Positions 17,698-24,543 of a stretch of DNA of 24,543 nucleotides are shown here, piece after piece (the first letter of the stretch is position 1; every line of letters begins with the position of its first letter). This DNA is from Chitinophagaceae bacterium (GTDB taxonomy: Bacteria; Bacteroidota; Bacteroidia; Chitinophagales; Chitinophagaceae), in NCBI GenBank assembly GCA_025362915.1, contig JANYEU010000108.1:1-24543 (forward strand), in the 5' to 3' direction. The notes beneath the pieces were generated by a model. The model worked only from the letters and a program-made list of their open reading frames with translations, did not search any database and was not told where the DNA came from. Made by a program: the position numbers and the translations under genes.

Positions 17698-19251
17698 ATG
17701 AAAAAAATAGTAATCATCGCATCAATGGCAATTGCATTTGCCAGTTGCGATAAAAGGGTGGATTTAACCGATCCAAATCGTTTACCAGTAGAGCAGTATT
17801 GGCTTACAGAAAACCAAGCTTTTGATGCATCTACCGCTATTTACAATGCATTAGTTACCGATGGTGCTTACATGCGCTCTTTCCCTGGACTTACGGACAG
17901 TAGGGGAGATGATTTTAAAGGTGACAGCCCTTGGGCGGATTTAGTCTTGACAGGGCAGTTCATCATTCCATCCACCTCTGCTCCGGTACAATGGATTTGG
18001 AGAGACTTTTATAGCTTAATCTTTAGAGCTAACCAAGTTATTGAAAACGTGGGTAAAATGGATTCAACAATCCTAAGTGCGGATAAGAAAAAAAGAATTT
18101 TAGGGCAAGCCTACTTTCTACGTGGGTTGGCTTACTTTAATCTAGCCAATACATTTAAGATAATACCTATAATTACCAGTGTACCTAAAGACAAATCGGA
18201 GTATTATCCAAAAACTGCAACAGAAGATGTTATTTGGAATCAGATTTACAGCGACTTGCAAGCAGGGGAAACCATGTTGCCAATTTCTTATGATAATGTA
18301 GATGGATTGGATAAAGGACAAAAAGGTAGGGCTACCAAAGGTGCTGCGGCTGGTCTGTTGGGCAAAGCATATCTGTACAGAAAAGATTATGCAAAGGCTG
18401 CTACCCAATTTGAAAAATTCTTTTCAGGAGAATTAAAGAACGTATATAGCTTAATGCCTGACTATCGCGATAACTTTAAGGATGTCAATGAAAACAATGC
18501 TGAATCATTATTTGAGGTTCAGTTTTCAGAAACAGGCGGCACTGTTGACAACTTTGCAGGAGATCCTAATGCTGCATGGAAACAAAATACTGCCTTGTCT
18601 ATCACTTATGCTATGGATGGCAAAGGATTCTCGGATTATTTACCAACAAGGTGGATTTATAATGAATATAAATTGGAAAAGACTACTACAAATAAGAGCG
18701 ATCCACGATTATTAGTGACCATTGCATCTTATGAACCAGACGATAATTCAATTTTAGCTTATGGAGCAGCTTGGACAAATCCAACTACCAGTATTTATCC
18801 AAGAAAATATACCAATGATGGTTTTGGCAACAAGGCTTATGAAACGTTCGTTTCATCAGGAATAAACTATCGTGTATTGCGTTATTCAGACATTCTTTTA
18901 ATGTATGCAGAGGCACTGAATGAGCTAAATAGAACAGCAGAAGCCTATCCTTTTGTTCAACAAGTAAGAAAAAGAGCTAGTTTGCCAGACTTGGCTAAAA
19001 CCAAACCCAATATGACACAAGACCAAATGAGAGAACAACTCTATCATGAAAGAGCCTTGGAGTTTTCGATTGAAGGACAAAGGATTAATGATATCATCCG
19101 TTGGGGTTGGTTGTATAATTCTACTAAACTGGCTGAGCTAAAAGCGCATGATGCCGATTTTAATACTTGGAAAGCAGGGCATGAGTATTTGCCAATTCCT
19201 CAATCAGAATTGGATGTAAACAAAAATTTATCACCTAATCCCGCTAATTAA
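17698..19251 (+). CDS. SusD/RagB-family glycan-binding lipoprotein
   Basis: 517 residues. Lipoprotein signal MKKIVIIASMAIAFASC puts the acylated cysteine at C17, followed by DKRVDLTDPNRLP. The SusD family start 'LTDPNRLPVEQYWLTENQAFDASTAIY' pattern, a TPR-like helical region ('AYFLRGLAYFNLANTF', 'GLLGKAYLYRKDYAKAATQF') and the C-terminal SusD signature ('RYSDILLMYAEALNEL', 'ERALEFSIEGQRINDIIRWG', 'YLPIPQSELDVNKNL') are all present. It caps the SusC barrel on the cell surface and captures oligosaccharide. Spacing of 29 bp from susC and 28 bp to the next gene supports one transcript. Confidence 0.97.
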   Translation: MKKIVIIASMAIAFASCDKRVDLTDPNRLPVEQYWLTENQAFDASTAIYNALVTDGAYMRSFPGLTDSRGDDFKGDSPWADLVLTGQFIIPSTSAPVQWIWRDFYSLIFRANQVIENVGKMDSTILSADKKKRILGQAYFLRGLAYFNLANTFKIIPIITSVPKDKSEYYPKTATEDVIWNQIYSDLQAGETMLPISYDNVDGLDKGQKGRATKGAAAGLLGKAYLYRKDYAKAATQFEKFFSGELKNVYSLMPDYRDNFKDVNENNAESLFEVQFSETGGTVDNFAGDPNAAWKQNTALSITYAMDGKGFSDYLPTRWIYNEYKLEKTTTNKSDPRLLVTIASYEPDDNSILAYGAAWTNPTTSIYPRKYTNDGFGNKAYETFVSSGINYRVLRYSDILLMYAEALNELNRTAEAYPFVQQVRKRASLPDLAKTKPNMTQDQMREQLYHERALEFSIEGQRINDIIRWGWLYNSTKLAELKAHDADFNTWKAGHEYLPIPQSELDVNKNLSPNPAN

Positions 19252-19279
19252 CTTTAGTAAGATTATAATAAGATTATTT

Positions 19280-20773
19280 ATGAAAAAGAAATATTATCTG
19301 CTCTGTGCCATTATTCTATTGTTCATATTTCAGAGCTGCAAAAAAGATACGTACGTTGTCAATTTAAAAGATACGGTTGCCGTTACGTCTGCGACATGGG
19401 CAGACAATTTTGACGTGAGTTCCATAGTAGATATGTATAGTGCCGTTACCGCTTCTTCCAACTACCAGAAATGGGGCTCTTACAATGTTCACGATCCATC
19501 AATATTCAAGGATGGCGATTGGTACTATTGCTATACCACAGATGCTTCTTATGGTAACACAATCACTACCGATCAGCATATTCAAATCCGTAAGTCTAAA
19601 GATCTGGTACAATGGGTGTTTGTGGGTTGGGCATTTAATAGTATTCCTACTATGGGTGCAAATTATATTACCTCAAACAACGGTACACCATTCGGTAGTT
19701 TATGGGCACCTTACGTACTAAAGGTTGGCAGCGAGTATAGGTTGTATTATTCTTTGTCTTCTGCTGTTTCTAAATTGAGTTGCATTGGGTTGGCAACTTC
19801 AACCAGTCCTACAGGTCCTTGGATAGAGAAAGGTATTGCTGTGGGAAGCAAGCCTAGTGTTGCTGGTACAAACGCCATCGATCCTACTGTAACTGTAACG
19901 CCATCCGGGGATCATTGGATGATTTATGGTTCTGCTTATGATGGTATTTATGTGGTAAAACTAAATGCGGCCACAGGATTAGCCGAAACTTCTGGAAATC
20001 TTGGTGTTCGTATTGCCAACCGTGGTTTCACAGGTGGTAAATACAATGGCAATATCGAAGGCCCAGAAATTATTTACAATCCTACCCTGAAGAAGTATTT
20101 CTTGTTTATGGCTTATGATTGGATTGATACAAAATACAATACCCGTGTGGGTAGAAGCGATAACCCCAATGGTCCCTTCTATGATTTTAATGGTGTCAAT
20201 ATGAATACCAATGTCGATCATGGGCCAATGATTGTGGCACCTTATCAATTTATGGGTCACGGAGGATGGCAAGGTGTATCGCATCCTGCTGTTTTCAGCG
20301 ATGGTAATGGTCAATATTTTATTGCCAATCAAGGTCGTCCGCATACAGATAAATACTTTATGGATATGCATGTTCGTAAGTTATTCTGGACTGTCGATGG
20401 ATGGCCGGTTGCCTCTCCAGAGCGTTATGCCAATGTGCCTCAAACAGATGTTGCATCAACAGAAGTGGCAGGCAATTGGGAGGAAATTGTGCTTGGATAT
20501 ACGGTAGTGGTGGGTTATGCCAATGAACAGACCGATCCCCAAATGCAAACCGCGGTAGATTTGGTATTATCTGCTGATGGAACAATTAATGGAAATGCTA
20601 CCAACAAATGGACGTACAACGCACCTTTGCTTACCTTGAGTTGGAATAATGGAGTATTTCTAGACAAGGTAATAGTATCAAGAGAAAGGGATTGGGAGAA
20701 TAATATAGATAGTAAGCTGGTTTTTACTGGGTTAAATGCAGGTGGAACAGCCATTTGGGGTAAGAAGAAATAA
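19280..20773 (+). CDS. GH43 endo-alpha-1,5-L-arabinanase, lipoprotein
   Basis: 497 residues. Lipobox FQSC puts the lipidated cysteine at C20, so it is likely a membrane-anchored and possibly surface-exposed enzyme. The five-bladed propeller GH43 fold carries the three acidic active-site residues: general base D72 (VHDPSIF), pKa-tuning D201 (NAIDPTVT) and general acid E260 (NIEGPEI). A metal or substrate-site histidine segment is visible at 'MGHGGWQGVSHPAV'. From about residue 395 a C-terminal beta domain ('GNWEEIVLGY', 'TWAIWGKKK'-like end) fits the GH43_C domain of two-domain arabinanases such as Bacillus Abn2, matching the ~500-residue length. It should cut the alpha-1,5-arabinan backbone and feed SusCD. 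Third gene of the tight susC-susD cluster. Confidence 0.9.
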   Translation: MKKKYYLLCAIILLFIFQSCKKDTYVVNLKDTVAVTSATWADNFDVSSIVDMYSAVTASSNYQKWGSYNVHDPSIFKDGDWYYCYTTDASYGNTITTDQHIQIRKSKDLVQWVFVGWAFNSIPTMGANYITSNNGTPFGSLWAPYVLKVGSEYRLYYSLSSAVSKLSCIGLATSTSPTGPWIEKGIAVGSKPSVAGTNAIDPTVTVTPSGDHWMIYGSAYDGIYVVKLNAATGLAETSGNLGVRIANRGFTGGKYNGNIEGPEIIYNPTLKKYFLFMAYDWIDTKYNTRVGRSDNPNGPFYDFNGVNMNTNVDHGPMIVAPYQFMGHGGWQGVSHPAVFSDGNGQYFIANQGRPHTDKYFMDMHVRKLFWTVDGWPVASPERYANVPQTDVASTEVAGNWEEIVLGYTVVVGYANEQTDPQMQTAVDLVLSADGTINGNATNKWTYNAPLLTLSWNNGVFLDKVIVSRERDWENNIDSKLVFTGLNAGGTAIWGKKK

Positions 20774-20911
20774 GAAGAACTCCCAATTAAATAGCTGATT
20801 GGATGTCAAACCAAGCACGAGTAGATATCAACCCAAGTACAAGCAAATGGCTGATAAATTAGGGTTGGATGTCTGGCTTACTTAATGACAATGGAAATAA
20901 GATCAGGTAAT

Positions 20912-20940
20912 CCCTATAAGGGTTTGAAACCCTTATAGGG
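20912..20940. repeat. 29-bp perfect palindrome between GH43 and GH51
   Basis: Arms CCCTATAAGGGTTT (20912-20925) and AAACCCTTATAGGG (20927-20940) are exact reverse complements around a single central G. Each arm contains its own smaller dyad (CCCTATAAGGG). There is no T run after it. It could be a REP-like element, an mRNA 3'-end stabiliser or an attenuator. Confidence 0.8.
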
Positions 20941-21052
20941 TTGGCAATTTATATTTTAAAGAGAAAAAATTATTTTTATCCATCAACCCCGTTTTTAAAT
21001 TCTATATCTATTATTGTCCTTTTGAACCGAAACATTAATTAAACATAAAAGT

Positions 21053-21057
21053 GAGGA
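21053..21057 (+). promoter_or_regulatory. Shine-Dalgarno-like GAGGA before GH51
   Basis: GAGGA lies 6 nt before ATG 21064. The other genes here lack such a site, as is usual for Bacteroidota, so this one supports the chosen GH51 start. Confidence 0.5.
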
Positions 21058-21063
21058 ACTATC

Positions 21064-23043
21064 ATGAAGAACAATAAGGGATTTAGAAGTTTGATAACCG
21101 CGTTTGCTGCCTCGGCTATTCTTTCTGCCAATGCACAAACCAGTATGCCATTAACCATTAAGGCGAACGATTTAAAGGCAACCATCCAACCAACGATGTT
21201 CGGTGTCTTTTTCGAGGATATTAATATGGGTGCCGATGGTGGTTTATATGCAGAACTGGTCAAGAACCGTTCATTCGAGTTTGCCAATCCTTTAATGGGC
21301 TGGAAGGAACAAAGGCAAGGCGGTGGTAGCAATGTTTTGATAGTAAATAGAAATGATCATAGTGCCAACCCTCGTTTTGCTAGGGTTACCGTGGGTGCTT
21401 CAAAGCCTTATGGCCTTACCAACGAAGGTTTTAGGGGTATGGGCATTAAAAAGGATGATGGATATGATTTTTCTATTTGGGCTGCCAGCCACGATGGGAA
21501 TTCTACTACCATTAAGGCTGAATTGGTTTCTGCAACAGGGGAGAAGCTTGGCAGTGCATCGGTAGCAGTTTCCGGTACTGAATGGAAGCAATACAAGGTA
21601 AGTTTTACTGCAATCGCCACCGAGCCTAAAGCAAAATTGAATGTGTGGTTTGAAGGTAAGTCTGTTGTTGATGTGGACATGATTTCTTTGTTTCCACAAG
21701 ATACCTGGAAGAGAAGACCCGGTGGTTTGCGTGCAGATTTAGTGCAATTATTGGCTGATATGAAGCCGGGATTCATCCGCTTTCCCGGTGGTTGCATCGT
21801 AGAGGGAAGGGACTTGGTAAACCGTTATCAATGGAAGAAAACGGTTGGTAAGGTAGAAGACAGGGAAGTGATGGTGAACCGCTGGAACATGGAGTTTGCC
21901 CACCGTCCAACGCCCGATTATTACCAATCCTTTGGCCTTGGCTTCTTCGAATATTTTCAAATGGCAGAAGATATTGGGGCAGAACCATTACCAATCCTTA
22001 ATTGTGGCATGGCTTGCCAGTTTAATACCGCCGAAGTGGTAGCAACCGAAAACCTGGATCCTTATATACAAGATGCTTTGGACTTGATTGAATTTGCCAA
22101 TGGTAGCACCGATACCAAATGGGGTAAACTCCGTGCAGATATGGGGCATCCTTCTCCTTTTAACCTAAAACTGATGGGCGTAGGTAACGAAAACTGGGGA
22201 CCTCAATACATAGAACGGGTTAAGATTTTCACCAAAGCCATCAAGGATAAATATCCAAACATGAAGTTGGTTAACAGTTCTGGAACCGACCAATCTGGCG
22301 AAAGGTTCGACTATTTAAACGGAGAACTTAGAAAGATGAATGCAGACATTATTGACGAGCATTATTACCGTGATCCTAATTGGTTTAGGCAAAATGCCAG
22401 AAGGTATGATTCGTACGATCCGAAGAGTTCTAAGGTTTTTGCAGGAGAATATGCCGCACAAAGCAAGGGCATTGCCAGCATTGATAATAAGAACAATTGG
22501 CTTTGTGCTATGTCTGAAGCGGCGTTTATGACGGGCTTGGAGCGCAATGCGGGTGTGGTTTACATGGCATCTTACGCCCCATTGTTTGCACACGTTGATG
22601 GTTGGCAATGGACGCCAGACTTGATATGGATGGACAATTTAAGGAGTTATGGCACACCAAATTATTATGTACAGAAGTTGTTTTCGTTGAATAAGGGCTC
22701 GCAAGTGGTACCCATCTTATTAAATAATGATGTGGTGGCTGGTCAGGATAGTTTGTTTGCAACGGCAAGCATCGATCATCAAACAAATGAATTATTGATT
22801 AAGGTGGTGAATACTTCTGATAAAGACATCACCAAACAGTTTGTTTTTGAAGGCATCAAGAAGCTGGATGCTAAGGGAATGATTACTTTGCTAAAATCTA
22901 ATGATCTTTCCAAAGTAAACTCATTGGATGACCCAAAATCGCTTAGTCCTACAGAAACGGTGCTAAATGTGACTGGTAAAAAGATGGATATTGTATTACC
23001 AGCCTATTCAATGCAGGTTATAAAGGTTAAAATTATCAATTAG
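21064..23043 (+). CDS. GH51 alpha-L-arabinofuranosidase, secreted
   Basis: 659 residues. Signal peptide about 1-25 ends SANAQ and has no lipobox, so the enzyme is predicted periplasmic or secreted. 'QPTMFGVFFEDINMGADGGLYAELVKNRSFE' is the standard GH51 start. An inserted CBM4/9-like beta domain spans about 95-210, and the (beta/alpha)8 barrel begins near 'FIRFPGGCIVEG'. The acid/base is E376 (GVGNENWGP) and the nucleophile E462 (KVFAGEYA), both in place. A C-terminal beta domain ends 'VLPAYSMQVIKVKI'. It removes terminal alpha-1,2/1,3/1,5-linked arabinofuranose from arabinan, arabino-oligosaccharides or arabinoxylan. It lies 290 bp after the first GH43 and 254-329 bp before the second, so it is within the PUL but perhaps on its own transcript. 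Confidence 0.95.
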   Translation: MKNNKGFRSLITAFAASAILSANAQTSMPLTIKANDLKATIQPTMFGVFFEDINMGADGGLYAELVKNRSFEFANPLMGWKEQRQGGGSNVLIVNRNDHSANPRFARVTVGASKPYGLTNEGFRGMGIKKDDGYDFSIWAASHDGNSTTIKAELVSATGEKLGSASVAVSGTEWKQYKVSFTAIATEPKAKLNVWFEGKSVVDVDMISLFPQDTWKRRPGGLRADLVQLLADMKPGFIRFPGGCIVEGRDLVNRYQWKKTVGKVEDREVMVNRWNMEFAHRPTPDYYQSFGLGFFEYFQMAEDIGAEPLPILNCGMACQFNTAEVVATENLDPYIQDALDLIEFANGSTDTKWGKLRADMGHPSPFNLKLMGVGNENWGPQYIERVKIFTKAIKDKYPNMKLVNSSGTDQSGERFDYLNGELRKMNADIIDEHYYRDPNWFRQNARRYDSYDPKSSKVFAGEYAAQSKGIASIDNKNNWLCAMSEAAFMTGLERNAGVVYMASYAPLFAHVDGWQWTPDLIWMDNLRSYGTPNYYVQKLFSLNKGSQVVPILLNNDVVAGQDSLFATASIDHQTNELLIKVVNTSDKDITKQFVFEGIKKLDAKGMITLLKSNDLSKVNSLDDPKSLSPTETVLNVTGKKMDIVLPAYSMQVIKVKIIN

Positions 23044-23055
23044 GCAAGTAATACC

Positions 23056-23090
23056 AGTTAACCGTAAACAATTATCAGTAATCAGTGAAA
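23056..23090. repeat. Short heptad array of AGTNNNN type
   Basis: Five 7-nt units start at 23056, 23063, 23070, 23077 and 23084 with AGT, CGT, AAT, AGT and AGT, most ending AAC or ATC. The register and lead triplet are the same kind as in the array at 11071-11161. It begins 12 bp after the GH51 stop. Confidence 0.55.
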
Positions 23091-23168
23091 AAGGATGGTG
23101 TTAAGCGACAATCGGTGTAGGATTAACGTTGTATATGTTTGATTTTTAGGGTGCAATGAAGCTCATTA

Positions 23169-23270
23169 CTTAAAAAAATTTTTTTTACCTATGCTACTGA
23201 AATTCCGGGCATAAAAAAATGTTTTTTAGCTATGCTGCTGAAATTCCTTAGGTAAAAACTTTTTTTTAAG
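23169..23270. repeat. Nested direct and inverted repeat element (102 bp)
   Basis: Two 26-bp direct copies (23181-23206, 23222-23247) differ at only two positions and share the core CTATGCT.CTGAAATTCC. The ends form an imperfect inverted pair: CTTAAAAAAA (23169-23178) with TTTTTTTAAG (23261-23270), and TTTTTACCT (23182-23190) with AGGTAAAAA (23250-23258). The terminal inverted repeats around an internal duplication look like a small non-coding mobile element or a folded leader. Confidence 0.7.
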
Positions 23271-23372
23271 CTTTTCTCAATAATATTATAGGCTAAGATG
23301 TACTGCGGTTTATATGTTTTTGGTGGTGATTACCATAGGAAAGGATATATTGCGATAAATTCAAAAACAACT

Positions 23373-24392
23373 ATGGTAAGTTTATCAATCATAAAACATC
23401 GTTTAAAAAAGACTATTGCAATCCTTTTTGTTGTGGCAGTTTTGTATGGTCAAAAGGCTAATGCCCAATCATCAAATATCTCTGTTCACGATCCTGTCAT
23501 CATCCAACAGGATAGCCTATTCCATATATTTTGTACCGGTCGGGGCATTGTTCATTGGTCGTCTAAGGACTTGATTCATTGGCAAAAAGAAAAACCTGTG
23601 TTCGATTCTCTGCCTTGGGCAATCAAAGAGATAACTGGTTTTAAAAACCATATTTGGGCGCCGGATATCAGTTATTACAAAGGGCAATATCACCTGTATT
23701 ACTCCATCTCAACCTTTGGAAAGAATAATTCTGCCATCGGGCTTGCCACAAACCTTACTTTAGATGTAAAGGATAGCAATTATAAATGGATGGATCAAGG
23801 CAAGGTATTTAGGTCGTATGCGGGAAAGGATAGGTTTAATGCCATTGATCCCAATTTTATCTTAGATGAAAATGGAAGGCCTTGGCTAACCTTTGGCTCG
23901 TTTTGGAGTGGTATTAAATTGATTCAGTTGCAAGAAGATGGAACTGGGATAAACCCATTAAACAAAACTATTTACAGCATTGCAAGTAGGAGTAATAAGG
24001 ATTTTGAAATGACGAATGCTGATGGAACAGATGCCGCCATTGAAGGGCCATTTATCTTTAGAAAGAATAATTATTACTATCTCTTTGCTTCCTTCGATTT
24101 ATGTTGCCGTGGCGAAAAAAGTACTTATAGGATAGCGGTTGGTCGCTCTGCCAAGATAACTGGTCCTTATTTGGATAAAAATGGCACGGATATGTTGCAT
24201 GGTGGAGGTTCTATCCTAGCTTCTGGCGATGCAAATTGGTATGCAGTTGGTCATAACGGTGTTGCTGTTTTGAATGGCAAGGACTATATCATTTATCATG
24301 GATATGATGTGACAGATAATGGAAAATCAAAACTGATACTAAAGGAATTACTTTGGGATGAAAATGGCTGGCCTGTGATTGCTAAAAACTAG
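23373..24392 (+). CDS. GH43 arabinan endo-1,5-alpha-L-arabinosidase, secreted
   Basis: 339 residues from ATG 23373. An ATG at 23298 would add 25 residues (MYCGLYVFGGDYHRKG...) ahead of the signal peptide, so the later start is preferred. Signal peptide MVSLSIIKHRLKKTIAILFV... ends KANAQ with no lipobox. The catalytic triad is D40 (SVHDPVII), D159 (NAIDPNF) and E224 (AAIEGPFIF), with 'WAPDISYYKGQYHLYYS' and 'CCRGEKSTYRIAVGRS' typical of single-domain arabinanases. It lacks the C-terminal domain of the first GH43, so the two are different subtypes, perhaps working on polymer at the surface versus oligosaccharide in the periplasm. Last recognisable gene of the PUL in the window. Confidence 0.92.
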   Translation: MVSLSIIKHRLKKTIAILFVVAVLYGQKANAQSSNISVHDPVIIQQDSLFHIFCTGRGIVHWSSKDLIHWQKEKPVFDSLPWAIKEITGFKNHIWAPDISYYKGQYHLYYSISTFGKNNSAIGLATNLTLDVKDSNYKWMDQGKVFRSYAGKDRFNAIDPNFILDENGRPWLTFGSFWSGIKLIQLQEDGTGINPLNKTIYSIASRSNKDFEMTNADGTDAAIEGPFIFRKNNYYYLFASFDLCCRGEKSTYRIAVGRSAKITGPYLDKNGTDMLHGGGSILASGDANWYAVGHNGVAVLNGKDYIIYHGYDVTDNGKSKLILKELLWDENGWPVIAKN

Positions 24393-24495
24393 TTAGACAA
24401 GTTGAATAGTACTGGTTAACTGACTGAAAAATAAAATATAACATAGGATTATTAACTATTTTAAGTAAAATTGCAGTTATAATGAAGTAACGAGT

Positions 24496-24543
24496 ATGGA
24501 TAAGCGGACAAGTTTTAGTTGGAGCGAGCAATGTGAACCGCAT
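24496..24543 (+). CDS. Possible start of the next gene (cut by window edge)
   Basis: ATG at 24496 opens a frame with 16 sense codons to the window end (MDKRTSFSWSEQCEPH), 103 bp after the GH43 stop. Too little is visible to identify it, and it could be chance. Confidence 0.2.
   Translation, partial: MDKRTSFSWSEQCEPH

Larger units (their letters stand above)
20774..21063 (+). other. 290-bp intergenic region with direct repeats and a palindrome
   Basis: No gene seen. TTGGATGTC occurs twice (20799-20807, 20865-20873). Two adjacent imperfect 22-bp units (20806-20827, 20828-20849) share TCAA.CCAAG.AC.AG. A long palindrome follows at 20912-20940, then an AT-rich stretch leading to the GH51 gene. 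The length and the palindrome suggest that GH51 has its own promoter or is separated by an attenuator from the susCD-GH43 transcript. Confidence 0.6.
23044..23372 (+). other. Intergenic region before the second GH43, rich in repeats
   Basis: No gene is supported here. It holds a short heptad array (23056-23090), a nested direct/inverted repeat element (23169-23270), and a 75-bp stretch before ATG 23373 that could be translated in frame but looks like leader (see GH43). Confidence 0.6.

Noticed and set aside
23298..23372. N-terminal extension of the second GH43 from ATG 23298
   Set aside because: It would put 25 polar/aromatic residues before a clean signal peptide; ATG 23373 gives a normal secreted enzyme.
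24391..24425. Third AGT-heptad array after the last GH43
   Set aside because: AGT/ACT triplets are frequent there, but spacings are 9, 8, 8 and 4 bp, so there is no 7-nt register.

Overview
The window is low-GC DNA from a Bacteroidota bacterium, most likely of the Chitinophagaceae/Chitinophagia type. The evidence is a type IX secretion (T9SS) C-terminal sorting domain, a SusC/SusD pair, a two-component regulator with a reg_prop/Y_Y_Y sensor, Bacteroidota-style lipoproteins and signal peptides ending in NAQ, and mostly no Shine-Dalgarno sequences. The genus is inferred, not shown.

Region 1 (1-10300): the 3' 9.8 kb of a giant surface or secreted protein gene, open at the window edge, with more than 3,250 residues visible. 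It is rich in Thr/Ser/Gly/Ala and highly modular: two diverged copies of a ~450-530 residue module, a 60-bp-period beta-helix-like repeat, two copies of a ~67-residue 'ITGASSS' segment, Ig-like domains, a duplicated [IPT-IPT-beta-sandwich] block, an FnIII domain and a T9SS type A tail. A hairpin terminator follows. Next comes an 83-residue secreted protein with a Gly/Pro linker and a C-terminal tripartite motif (PFDGG, hydrophobic stretch, KK.R) of the PID-CTERM sorting-signal kind. A strong 16-bp hairpin separates it from the convergent regulator genes.

Region 2 (10301-14572): leftward genes for a periplasmic-sensing histidine kinase and an AraC-type response regulator. Together they have the domain order of a Bacteroidota hybrid two-component system (HTCS), but split into two genes. 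The gap between them is a striking heptad-periodic array. The kinase has no in-frame ATG upstream of its signal peptide and probably starts at TTG.

Region 3 (14579-24392): a rightward polysaccharide utilisation locus (PUL): SusC transporter, SusD lipoprotein, lipoprotein GH43 arabinanase, secreted GH51 alpha-L-arabinofuranosidase and a second secreted GH43. The predicted substrate is arabinan or the arabinan side chains of pectin. The endo-arabinanases would cut the alpha-1,5 backbone, GH51 would release arabinose, SusCD would import oligosaccharides, and the divergent kinase/regulator would sense them and activate the locus. The first three genes are tightly spaced (28-29 bp). The last two each have a 250-330 bp leader containing repeats or palindromes, so they may be expressed differently.

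The most interesting unexplained items are the heptad arrays (11071-11161 and 23056-23090), the nested repeat element at 23169-23270, the giant protein/PID-CTERM pair and the split HTCS.
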